10,336 bases of DNA from positions 3,261 through 13,596 of the forward strand of contig JAAAVE010000763.1 in the NCBI GenBank assembly GCA_015679605.1, read 5' to 3'. Source of the stretch: Podila epigama (Eukaryota > Mortierellomycota > Mortierellomycetes > Mortierellales > Mortierellaceae). Position 1 is the stretch's first letter. Every line of letters begins with the position of its first letter. The position numbers were made by a program, and so were the translations under genes. Below are positions 1 through 8,130 of this stretch, in pieces. The notes under the pieces are model-generated. The model was not told where the DNA came from, made no database searches, and worked only from the letters and a program-made list of their open reading frames with translations.

Positions 1-109
1 CTATGAAAATAGTGTTGTTATCATGATCTCGGAGGAATTCATGTTTAACATCATGAGTGAGTTTTTATTTGATTATTGACATGGATTGTTTGTTTTTTGA
101 AAACATTAG
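1..109 (+). other. NOP2: Probable intron of NOP2, with perhaps the last few bases of an upstream exon
   Basis: The stretch ends in a credible 3' splice site, ACATTAG at 103-109, after which the NOP2 frame is open. The best-looking donor, GTGAGT at 57, cannot be used: joining it to position 110 puts a stop in every possible frame. The only frame open through the first 60 bases has codons beginning at position 2. It joins correctly to 110 if the exon stops at 13 (Y-E-N-S, then D-D-E-F) or at 16. Both donors (GTTGTT, GTTATC) are weak. Alternatively all of 1-109 is intron. The acceptor is fairly safe; the donor is not. Confidence 0.5.
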
Positions 110-2040
110 GATGATGAGTTTGTCTCTGCTGAGGAAGGCTCCGATCTCGAGACTGGTGCCCTGAACGATGACTTTTTGGGCGACGAGTTTGCTGCGTCTG
201 ACGATGAGGAGGGCGGCCAGGGCGCCGAGATGTTTGACTCGGACGAGGAGGATGAGGAGGAAGGAGAGGAAGAAGATGAAGAAGATATCTTTGCCAGCAA
301 CAGCGAGGATTCTGACGACGAGGATGATATGGAAGCGAAATCACGAAAGCTCGATGCTGCCAAGAAAGCTGAGGAGGAGGCAGCTGAGGCCGAGTTGCAG
401 ACAAACATTATGATGGAAAACGACAAATACGTCCTCCCTGGTGATGACCATGAGGCTCTCCAAAGCACCGATCTTCAGGTTGTTCTTGCACGTATCCAGG
501 AGATTGTCCGTGTGTTGAACAACTTTAGGGAGATGAGAGAAGGCAACAGGTACGTCTCGCATATGACTCGCCTGTCAGGATAATCGTGGGAATGACCTTC
601 TCCCAGCAGGTTTATCACCATGGAATATCCTTTTTTCTAATCAATGGACTGACATTTTCCCCCCCTGTTTCTACTCCATTTATTATCATGATAGATCGCG
701 CAACGACTACATTTCCCAGCTCCTCAAGGATCTCTGCATGTACTACGGATACAACGAGTATTTGATGGAGAAGCTTTTCTATATCTTCCCTGTTTCTGAG
801 GCCATCGAATTCTTCGAAGCCAACGAAGTACCCCGCCCTGTCACTATCCGTACCAACACGTTAAAGACTCGCCGTCGTGAATTGGCCCAGGCTTTGATCA
901 ACCGTGGTGTGAACTTGGACCCTATTGGAAAGTGGAGCAAGGTTGGTCTCCAGGTCTTTGATTCCCCCGTCCCAATCGGTGCTACTCCTGAATACTTGGC
1001 TGGACACTACATGCTTCAGGCTGCCTCTTCGTTCTTGCCCGTCATGGCCCTTGCTCCTCAGGAGCACGAGCGTGTTTTGGACATGGCCTCTGCTCCTGGA
1101 GGCAAGAGTACCTATATTGGTAAGTTGACTATACACCTTATTTTCTATCATTGTCATTTTTGATGGTGAAAGATCTCTTTACTAAATCATCTTTTGTCTG
1201 CCTTGTCCATCTAATATAGCTGCCTTGCTCAAGAACACTGGAATGGTCTTTGCCAACGATGCCAACAAGGACCGTACAAAGTCATTGGTGGCCAACATTC
1301 ACCGCTTGGGTGTAAAGAACGCGGTTGTGTGCAATTACGATGGTCGTGAGTTCCCTGGTGTCATTGGAGGCTTTGATCGCGTGTTGTTGGATGCTCCTTG
1401 CTCGGGAACAGGTGTTATTTCTAAGGATGCTTCGGTCAAGACCAACAAATCAGAGCAGGATTTCCAGATGCTTTCCCAGTTGCAGAAGCAGCTGGTCTTG
1501 AGCGCCATTGACTCTGTGGATGCAGGCAGCAAGACTGGAGGATACATTGTCTACTCAACTTGCTCGGTCACTGTGGATGAGAACGAGGATGTTGTCAACT
1601 ATGCTTTGAGGAAGCGTCCTAATGTCAAGCTTGTCTCAACAGGATTGGACTTTGGTAAAGAGGGTTTCACCCGCTACCGTGAAAAGACCTTCCACCCTTC
1701 GCTCAGCCTGACCAGACGTTACTACCCTCACATGCACAACATGGACGGATTCTATGTTGCCAAGTTCAAGAAGCTTAGCAACAAGATCCCAACAAAGAAC
1801 GCCGACAATGCTGATCTAGACGAGGAGGAAGAATTCACACCCATCACCGAGGACTCTGACAAGCGCTCGCATGGTAAGAAGAAGAAGGCTTCCACTGCTG
1901 CTGCTGCTGAAGAGGTTTTATTCAACAACGACGAGGATGAAGAGTTGATCCGCGCATCTCAGGCCAAGCTTTTGCAGACCCAAAAGGGTATCAAACTGCG
2001 CCCAAAGAAGTCTGACAAGTCTGCCGAGTCATCAAAGTAG
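110..2040 (+). CDS. NOP2: NOP2, 25S/28S rRNA (cytosine-C5)-methyltransferase, 5'-partial, three exons in window
   Basis: Nop2/NSUN1 is the nucleolar, SAM-dependent enzyme that methylates one cytosine of large-subunit rRNA and is needed for 60S assembly. Exons are 110-549, 695-1119 and 1220-2040; introns 550-694 (GTACGT..ATAG) and 1120-1219 (GTAAGT..ATAG). They give 561 residues without the N-terminus. Order: an acidic D/E/S-rich region (110-350), the family block from about 700 ([46 protein letters not shown]), then the catalytic fold. Visible motifs: SAM-binding [10 protein letters not shown] (1080-1109), DAPCSGTG (Cys codon 1399-1401, product release in this family) and YSTCSV (Cys codon 1561-1563, catalytic nucleophile). 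The Nop2-typical [13 protein letters not shown] follows, then a charged acidic/lysine tail. No key residue is missing. It converges with CCR4. Confidence 0.96.
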
Positions 2041-2713
2041 ATATCATTCCTTTTTTTTAAAAAAACAAAACAAAAGCCCTCCACCTACACCTATCAACCC
2101 CACCATCTTTCCTTATTTCTCATTTTTTTTTCCTTCATTTTGGTTGATCGTTATTATTCTTTTCCGCATAAAAAAAAGCATATTCACATATTGTATATTT
2201 TCAATTGATGATCATTTATGCAAAAGACAAGAACAGCATGCAATAATTAAGCCAAGACTTGAGGAAGAAAGATTAAACAATAAGAAAAACAAACAAGAAA
2301 AAGGCACTTTAATAGACAGAGAGAGAGAAAAAAAAGATAAACGACCAAGAAAAAGAAGCATAAAAAGAATAGAAAAGGAAAAAAAGACACTTCTAGCAAA
2401 CAACCCAAGAAAATAAAAATGTCATAATAATAAGAAAAGAAAAGACTTATTCCCGCTTTTTTTTTCCCTCAAGCAATTAGCTTGACGAAAAAAGAAACTA
2501 ATAAAAACGGTGGCCATTGGAAAGAGATGAAGGTGAGGTGGGACCTCCCCCGGTCTGGAACTGTACAAACTTGAATCGACGCGTGAAGGTTGATAGGGTT
2601 GACACTCCTCCTTCCTCCTTCTTTCTCCAATGCCACTCATCCTGTCCACTTTCGACGATACGAAAAAAGTGACAAGACATACAAAAAAAACAATATGAAA
2701 CAAAAAAAATAGA
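2041..2713. other. Spacer between convergent NOP2 and CCR4 (both 3' UTRs)
   Basis: No convincing gene is present. The plus strand is strongly purine/A-rich from about 2230 to 2440, including a short GA repeat near 2316-2327. That bias is why a lysine-rich open frame appears there; its composition and lack of domain features argue against coding. A 5-bp hairpin at 2470-2484 sits between a T run and an A run. NOP2 poly(A) signals lie at 2412 and 2500. For CCR4 on the minus strand I see no exact AATAAA, only variants such as AATAAG near 2446. Confidence 0.7.
2412..2505 (+). terminator. Candidate NOP2 poly(A) signals (AATAAA at 2412-2417 and 2500-2505)
   Basis: Two exact AATAAA hexamers lie 372 and 460 bp past the NOP2 stop on the coding strand, in very A-rich DNA. 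Either could direct 3' processing. In such A-rich sequence a chance match is quite possible, and fungal poly(A) signals are often degenerate. Confidence 0.4.
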
Positions 2714-5331
2714 CTACTTGTGACCGTTGGCGGAGTAGCTGTTGTTCCTGCCTCCATGGTGGTTGTTGGCGTTGTTCGAGCTTGTTGCTCCAAAGTTGGG
2801 TGCCGTCTTGCTAGCTGTTGCCTGGTTACGGAACTTGAACTCGGCCAAGATCGGGATATGGTCTGAGGGGAAGTGCGCATTTGGAAAGCCAACAACGCGA
2901 CTCATGTATTCCTTTTCTACTCCTCCGAGAAGACCCAAGACTGAGAAAAAGTTGGACGAGTAAAAGATATAGTCGATCACGGCTGCAAAGGCGGGAGTAA
3001 AGTTGGTGAATGGAAGCTCGTCCACAGGGCTGTAAGCTGACTTGAGGGTCATCTTGTGGGACAAACCCTCGGATGTGTACGTGCCATAAGCATAGTCTCC
3101 AAAGTCTTCGTGACCCTGAGCAATAGTACCCTTGGTCAGGAACTCGTACACGCCAGAAGAGGGAATCGAGTTGTAGTCTCCACAGATCAGGGTGGGCAAT
3201 TTTCCAGTGGGGTTGGAAGGCGGTACGTTTGTACCTGATGCTGGCAAATGTGCCCACTGTGTCGAGAGTTTATCCAGTTCCTCCATCAGCATTGCCACTT
3301 GCACCAATTTAACGTCCTTGAACATTGGGTCCCAGTAGGTATGTGCGTTGGCAACAACGATCCTGACCTTTGTCTCCTTGTGCTCGAGAAGCGTCACAAT
3401 AGCAATGTTATCCTTGGTCATAACTCGGTTGAAAATGTCTTCTGTCTTTCGAAAATCAGGGCGTTGCAATGCAATATGGTTGAATTCAATCAGGTGCTTA
3501 TCGACAAGGCTGAACCTATCAAGAGAAAAGAAAAAATGCGCCGCATACAATGTCAGATATCAACTTGACATCCTGCTCGCAACGTTTTATAATGGCATAA
3601 CAGTGGCACAATAGCGCCATGGCACAAAACACGGGGTCATACTTTGAAGCTTTGAAGAAAGTGGCACAACCATCGACAAGACGACGGTCCTTCTCAGGCA
3701 TGGTCTTGGCACGGGACTTTGGCCAAAACACACTATCATAGTCTCCTTGCTGCTTCATCTGTTCCTTGAAGTAATCCTCATATTGGCTCGACTCGACCTC
3801 CTGGTGACATTCAAAAGGCGCCATGAAAAATATATATATATATGTATATAACAAAAACGAGAATTAAAACTTTAGTCATGAGTCATTTCCTGTTACCACA
3901 TGCTCCATTGTTGTCTTTCAAGTTAAAAATGAGAGTAAATGTCTGAGGGAGACGCACCTGAAGACAGATAATATCTGCACTGTATGCCAAAATCTCTTGC
4001 AGAATGAGCTCTTTACGGTACTCCCAGGTGAGGGCCCACGAAGGGGTGTAGCCATACATCTGGGCTGTGGCATAAGGATCTGCCAAAATGTTGTAACAAA
4101 ACACAGTGAATGCATCTTGGTTCGTAGATGCTGACGCCGAGTCATTGTCCTCGAGTGGGATCCATTCTCTCTCAGGTGGAGGCAGAGGAACTATTTTATG
4201 AAAATAAAAGGATCAAAAAGGAACGATAATATCATTAATAAGATGTTGAAATGAATCCATGAGCACAATATCTCCAAAAAATCTCCAGGGCTCTGCACTG
4301 TAGTGTGCGAAAAAAAAAAAAAAAAAAAAAAGAACAATAAACAAACCTGGGCAGTTCTCGCGCAGATAAGTGATGACGGCACCGGTGCCCTCTTGTTGAA
4401 GCAGGCTCTTGAGACTTTCGTTCAAAGGGTTTCCTTCCAATGCGAGAGTCTCCAGCTGGTATAGAGTGCCCATCTCTGGCGGCAATGTCATCAAACCATT
4501 GTCAACCAACAGAAGCTCCTTTAGGTTCGTCAGTAGACCGAGCTCAGGTGGCAAGGACGTGAGCTTATTTCCAGAAGCATCCAGCACAGTCAGCTTGACG
4601 AGACGGCTAATCTCTGGCGAGAGATGGTGCAGGTTGTTGTGGTTGATATAGAGTGCGGTCAAGAAGGTGTAACTGAAGAGCTCGCGGCTCACGTTTTTCA
4701 AGCCCATGCCGCCTAGGTCGAGTGTACGCCACTGCTGCTGAGAGTTGTTCTCCACTAATCCAGCCTTATCGAGCCCTTCACCATTTCCAATAATCGCCTT
4801 GGAAGCGCTGTTGGGATCAGTAATAGCGACAGCGGCAGAAAGTCCTGAACTCCTGGCAACAGCTGCAGCTGCCCTGGCTCTGTAATGTGGAGTAGCGGAT
4901 TGGCGCGAGATATTGGCATAATGGAGTTGCTGTTGATAGTGTGTGGTTGCAGTGCTCATCTGTGCCGTCAACGAAGCTGGGATCGTCGCTGGCGAAGAGA
5001 GGCCTGATTGCTGGCGAAGTTGACTTTGATGATGATTGTGCTGTTGGAGATGATGATGGGTCAAAGCCTGATGCTGTTGTTGCTGTTGCTGTTGTTGCTG
5101 CTGTTGTTGCTGCTGCTGTTGCTGAAACTTTTGGGCCAAGTTCATTTGAACAGGATAGCGGGGCATACCACCGTTGTACATTGCCATGCCCTGGTTGATA
5201 TGGTAGCCTGAGGACGTGGGCGGAGCTACAAGCGAGGAAGGGGTGGCCTGCGCAGGTGAGTAAAGTGAGGCAGGATTGGGGCCATTAGACATTGACTGGT
5301 AGAGGAGTGGATTATAATGCTGGTCCGTCAT
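2714..5331 (-). CDS. CCR4: CCR4, catalytic poly(A) 3'-5' exonuclease of the CCR4-NOT complex
   Basis: Ccr4 shortens mRNA poly(A) tails in the cytoplasm, bound to Caf1/Pop2 and Not1. Exons (minus): 5331-4347, 4190-3958, 3800-3643, 3515-2714; introns of 156, 157 and 127 bp. The spliced product is 725 aa, near the yeast/human size range. Residues 1-200 are low-complexity with 17 Gln at 70-86. Residues 201-305 hold about four leucine-rich repeats (e.g. GNKLTSLPPELGLLTNLKEL), the Caf1-docking region. Residues 357-690 form the EEP nuclease (FCYNILADPYAT). Catalytic positions are all present: E406 in ICLQEVE, D571/N573 in CGDYNS, D639 in VIDYIFYS, D676/H677 in PSDHIPI. The tail is Asn/His/Ser-rich. 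The start is the first ATG in frame, in context AAACATGA. Splices were fixed by family alignment: LQ|EVE, AS-K-FSLVDKH. Confidence 0.96.
3830..3850. repeat. AT dinucleotide repeat in CCR4 intron 2
   Basis: An (AT)n tract with a single G interruption at 3844, within CCR4 intron 2 (3801-3957), 29-49 nt upstream of its acceptor. It is a probable microsatellite with no evident function. Confidence 0.85.
4310..4331 (-). repeat. 22-bp A/T homopolymer in CCR4 intron 1
   Basis: Twenty-two A on the plus strand, hence U22 in the pre-mRNA, beginning 15 nt after the start of CCR4 intron 1 (4191-4346). It sits next to the donor rather than before the acceptor. The run length is likely to vary between isolates and between sequencing reads. 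Confidence 0.9.
5074..5124 (-). repeat. Mixed CAG/CAA repeat coding 17 glutamines in CCR4
   Basis: Seventeen consecutive CAG or CAA codons, read on the minus strand, encode Gln70-Gln86 of CCR4. CAA interruptions are frequent, which usually limits slippage. Gln/His-rich sequence continues for about 25 residues after it. Yeast Ccr4 also has a Gln/Asn-rich N-terminal part, so this is a family trait rather than an oddity. Confidence 0.95.
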
Positions 5332-5700
5332 GTTTCTTTCTGCTATAGTTGGATGATGAAAGAGCCTCGCCTGTCTTTTTTTTTTCTTTTTTCCTGGATT
5401 TTGTAAGGTCTGATCGCACGGTCGATGTAACTGACTTCACCATGCGTTTTCTGTGAGGGAGGCTGGAGTGTGGTGTCTCTTTTTGTTTCTTTTGTTTGTG
5501 TCCTTATATTTGGAGGGATTGGGAAAGTGGTTTCTCGTGTGGCAAGGTTTGGTGTATGCCTCCTTGAAAAGAAAATAGAGAGGCTGGCAGTGGCTGACCA
5601 GCAAGAGCTAAGCGAGGGGAAATAATTAAAAGAATAAAGAACAAAAAGAAAAATGTTAGCAAGTGGATGAGTGGGAGACGTTTGACAAATGAAAAATTTC

Positions 5701-5720
5701 GCCATCTATCGATAGATGGC
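5701..5720. promoter_or_regulatory. Perfect 20-bp palindrome in the divergent promoter
   Basis: The sequence GCCATCTATCGATAGATGGC equals its own reverse complement over all 20 positions, and the symmetry stops sharply at both ends. Its core CTATCGATAG holds two overlapping, opposed CGATAG sites, each fitting the fungal GATA-factor consensus HGATAR. It lies 370 bp upstream of the CCR4 start. A binding site for a dimeric regulator is the simplest reading; nothing in the sequence names the protein. Confidence 0.6.
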
Positions 5721-5748
5721 AAGAGAGCACCAAACGACGCCTTGCTAT

Positions 5749-5758
5749 CCCCCCCCCC
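5749..5758. repeat. C10 homopolymer
   Basis: Ten consecutive C on the plus strand, 28 bp past the 20-bp palindrome. It is the longest G/C homopolymer in an otherwise A/T-run-rich intergenic region, and may be a hypermutable or poorly sequenced spot. Confidence 0.9.
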
Positions 5759-5824
5759 ACATTGTAGCTGAAGACGTGGCACGCAAAAATGGCACGAGAG
5801 GAGGAGACAATAAAAGTCATCATG

Positions 5825-5854
5825 GCATTCTGCTTTTCCTCCTACGCATTCTGC
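5825..5854. repeat. Two direct copies of GCATTCTGC, 21 bp apart
   Basis: The exact 9-mer occurs at 5825-5833 and 5846-5854. Start-to-start spacing is 21 bp, two helical turns, so both copies face the same side of the DNA. This is compatible with paired protein sites, but two 9-mers are weak evidence alone. Confidence 0.45.
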
Positions 5855-6244
5855 ATATTACACACATCCAAATCATTGCAAGCACGCAGGATCAGACAGA
5901 CCACTGTCCTTATCCATGACTCTCCAAAATGGAGGGACATGTGTGTAATGTGCCTTCCCTCAAACCATATGTAAATCCCACTAGTCTCCATTCTCACTTG
6001 TGATACGAGGGCATATATATATCTTACAGGGAGAAAGGAGTATGCGCCTGCGATAATGATGTAAGGGCGGAAAGGGAATGAGAAAAAGATGGATGAATGT
6101 AATGGTATGTTGGAGTGAGTTAGAGAAGGGGGGAAATCCAAATATTCTTGTATGCATGTTTGACGTGATTTGTTGCTAGGAAATACAATTTATCTGCATG
6201 GAAATAAACAAGAGTCCAACCAAAGAGATTTTATTCCTTTTTCC

Positions 6245-6272
6245 AATGTTACCTTTCATGAAAGGAAACATT
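6245..6272. promoter_or_regulatory. 28-bp near-perfect palindrome immediately before a start codon
   Basis: Thirteen of 14 symmetric base pairs match: the outer arms are AATGTT and AACATT, and the inner 14 bp CCTTTCATGAAAGG are perfect, separated from the arms by one A/A mismatch on each side. It ends 13 bp before the ATG at 6286. The centre TTCATGAA has the TTCnnGAA form of an inverted heat-shock-factor unit. If transcribed it could fold into a stem of 6 + 5 pairs with a CAUG loop in the 5' leader. Whether it acts as DNA or RNA is open. Confidence 0.65.
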
Positions 6273-6302
6273 TACCATTGCCAACATGGAACCTCCGCAT
6301 GA
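6246..6302 (+). other. Possible upstream ORF overlapping the start of the helical-protein gene
   Basis: An ATG at 6246, inside the palindrome, opens an 18-codon frame with stop TGA at 6300-6302. It runs out of frame through the main ATG at 6286. It matters only if transcription starts upstream of 6246; in that case it should lower translation from 6286. A second in-frame ATG lies at 6258. Confidence 0.3.
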
Positions 6303-6964
6303 GCTTTTCGACAAACTTGTAGGGCATCCACATGCCAATCTCGACAAAGCGGTCTCGTCCATGGTGCATGAATTCGAGGTAAAGGGTGGCACTTCAAACA
6401 AATATATTTTAGTAGAATGTACATGCTCTAACACATGTAAACCACCGCGCAGACGAAAAGGAACACCGCCTCGACATCAGTAGAAAGCCTAGTATCAGGT
6501 TTGCGCATGGTCCCCGCCGCCCTCAAAGATGCGCAGGAAGGGCTGGATTCAGACTTGGATGTCGCCAATACAAAGGGTATGTCAGCATGCACTATAGTAA
6601 GGCAAGCACTCGATACCAATGCCACGACAACTCAACAGATCATGCATTCATAGCACAATCCGTCGCAAGTAGGCTATTGGAACTTCAGAAAGCAGTATCA
6701 TCTTCTTCTCAGGTACGCAACATGCACTCTCTGGCCACAGCTAGATCGATTGTGGAATGAGTCTCTTATGTCTCTTACCTACTCACCCATGAATGATGTT
6801 TCCAGGGAGGGACCCAGTTCAATCCAACATTGAAGGCCAAGGAAGCGTTTCAAAAGGACATTGACGAGGCAAGGGAGGCATTCGACCAGGAAATGGCTCT
6901 CCGACATGCCGATGCTGTCAAACAATATGTGGGCACATTTGTCCAACAAATCGGGCCTAATTGA
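6286..6964 (+). CDS. Small helical protein of unknown function, four exons
   Basis: I do not recognise this family. Exons: 6286-6378, 6453-6576, 6654-6712 (or from 6639) and 6806-6964, giving 144 (or 149) aa. Introns have good ends: GTAAAG..GCAG with CTAAC at about 6428, GTATGT..ATAG, GTACGC..CCAG. The start is supported by an in-frame stop at 6259 and context CCAACATGG. The product seems almost wholly alpha-helical, without signal peptide, membrane segment or cysteine. Stretches such as HANLDKAVSSMVHEFE, QSVASRLLELQKAV and KAKEAFQKDIDEAREAFDQ look amphipathic and coiled-coil-prone, as in small subunits of tethering or scaffold complexes; that comparison is inference only. It diverges from CCR4 and converges on the CMC1-like gene. 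Splicing is the least certain part, especially the exon 3 acceptor. Confidence 0.72.
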
Positions 6965-7138
6965 TCAAACGACCCTTGGAGTACCAAGTCAGAATATGCT
7001 GGAGACACAGCTGGGTCAGCGACTGAGGTCTGGCGCTGCACATAGTTTCGAACCACTTGGCAATATTTGGCAACGATTTTGAGTGTTCAAGCGGTTTATT
7101 ATTCTAGTGTTGCGTGTAGTTGGTGGATAGACGTTGGA
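6965..7138. other. Short spacer between convergent 3' ends
   Basis: Only 174 bp separate the stop of the helical-protein gene (plus) from the stop of the CMC1-like gene (minus). The minus-strand poly(A) signal lies here. No plus-strand AATAAA occurs before 7294, inside the CMC1-like gene, so the two transcripts may overlap at their 3' ends. Confidence 0.7.
7095..7100 (-). terminator. Candidate poly(A) signal of the CMC1-like gene
   Basis: TTTATT on the plus strand reads AATAAA on the minus strand, 39 bp beyond the stop codon at 7139. Distance and exact match make it a plausible 3' processing signal. Confidence 0.5.
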
Positions 7139-7651
7139 CTAGTGAACGCCGGGGGCACTTCCTTTCTTCATCTTGGCCTCTTTCTCCTTTTCTTGCTTTT
7201 GCAACTTTGCGTGATCTACTTTGCCATCCGCCAAATCGTTTAGGTACTGGATCTTTAATTTGTCCATGTCTGCCTGCGTTGTACTGCCGCGTCAATAAAA
7301 GAAGATATATATATGTTAGTATCTGGGTTTACCCTGTTAATCCTTCAAAAGCGCAGCAACCTGCAAACATACTATTCCATTAGACAGTTGTTCATGGCTT
7401 TATGTTGAGCACGGCATGCCCAGAGCACACTGACTGTCTTTCCATGTGTACACTCGACAAATTCTATAGAGGGTACAAGGACGTGAAAAGGTGTTGTTGG
7501 TGAGAAACCCATTTATTTGCCATTCTGAAATGGAGTTCTCGGGTGACCTTCGAATGACGCTACCTTTGACAATGGGATCACATTTCTTCAAGGCGTTGGC
7601 CTTCATTGTTTTGAACAACACCTCCTCTTCTGCTCTTGTCAGGATATGCAT
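7139..7651 (-). CDS. CMC1: Cmc1-family twin-CX9C mitochondrial protein (cytochrome c oxidase assembly)
   Basis: Cmc1 is a small intermembrane-space protein, imported through the Mia40/Erv1 disulfide relay, that helps assemble cytochrome c oxidase by stabilising newly made Cox1. Exons (minus): 7651-7564, 7463-7373, 7283-7139; introns of 100 and 89 bp. The product is 107 aa, the usual family length. The two CX9C motifs are exact: C24-DPIVKEFVE-C34 and C46-RAQHKAMNN-C56, separated by 11 residues as in human CMC1. Residue E30, at the exon 1/2 junction, completes the spacing, which confirms the splice. The C-terminal third is a charged helix (DKLKIQYLNDLADGK, then a lysine/glutamate run). An in-frame stop upstream supports the ATG at 7651. 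No presequence is seen, as expected. A related CMC-type protein such as Cmc2 is less likely. Confidence 0.92.
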
Positions 7652-8130
7652 GACGATGGCGATATTGATATTCTATTTTACTATTGCTGCTGTGTTGAAT
7701 GTGGGGGTGAATGTGTGTGTCAAGCTGGTGGTGCCAGGGAAACAGGAACAAGAGTTGGATCGGATGTGGCTTATTCAGTAACAGAGCATGAAAATTGATT
7801 TTCTTTTCTTTTTTTGGAACATGCGCATCTTCATATCTCCAGAGGACGCGTTTGATATATTATATATTCAAATTCGCAACGAGGCATGGCCATTCGGTAT
7901 CGCGGCATAGCACAGATTGTCCACGGAGCAAAATGGTGGTGGAGTTTATTATATTGGTATACTTACTGATAGATGAATGTTATATAAAAGAGACCTGCTA
8001 TGGTGCCATATAGCGCGATTTTATTTACTCTTCTGTCACCCAACCACTCTCAATCCTTTCAATCCTTTCAAAAACGCACATACATTCACACGTAACAAAG
8101 AGACAAAATATCCTGCACTATCCCTCCACC
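7652..8130. promoter_or_regulatory. Divergent promoter region between the CMC1-like and NmrA-like genes
   Basis: No gene seen. Contents: a GT-rich patch with repeated GAATGTG at about 7697-7720; an A/T-only stretch around 7855-7868; the TATA box at 7981; a CT-rich leader before 8131 with a tandem 9-mer CAATCCTTT at 8051-8068. The CT-rich block just upstream of the ATG is typical of fungal 5' leaders. Confidence 0.65.
7981..7990 (+). promoter_or_regulatory. TATA box of the NmrA-like gene
   Basis: TATATAAAAG matches the TATAWAAR consensus and lies 141 bp upstream of the ATG at 8131. This would place the start of transcription at roughly 8010-8060, in the CT-rich leader. TATA-containing fungal promoters tend to be regulated ones. 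Confidence 0.6.

Larger units (their letters stand above)
5332..6285. promoter_or_regulatory. Divergent intergenic region between CCR4 and the small helical-protein gene
   Basis: It carries the promoters of both flanking genes, which are transcribed away from each other. I see no credible coding sequence; open frames here are short, compositionally biased and lack domain signatures. Notable contents: a T-rich block at about 5378-5393; a perfect 20-bp palindrome at 5701-5720; a C10 run at 5749-5758; a pair of GCATTCTGC repeats at 5825 and 5846; a TATATATAT stretch at about 6014-6022, about 265 bp before the plus-strand gene; and a 28-bp near-perfect palindrome at 6245-6272. Confidence 0.75.

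Noticed and set aside
106-468. Serine-rich antisense open frame
   Set aside because: It is the complement of the acidic repeat in NOP2 (GAG/GAA/GAT codons read backwards as Ser/Leu codons).
2144-2416. 90-residue lysine-rich open frame on the plus strand
   Set aside because: It arises from an A/purine-rich 3' UTR, shows homopolymer composition and no domain, and follows the NOP2 stop.
5705-5716. TATCGATA core of the 20-bp palindrome as a DREF-type element
   Set aside because: That element is known from insects; the fungal context makes the resemblance uninformative.
5716-6141. Open frames of 60-100 residues on both strands in the CCR4/orphan spacer
   Set aside because: They overlap the palindrome and C10 run, lack splice support or recognizable domains, and have random-looking composition.
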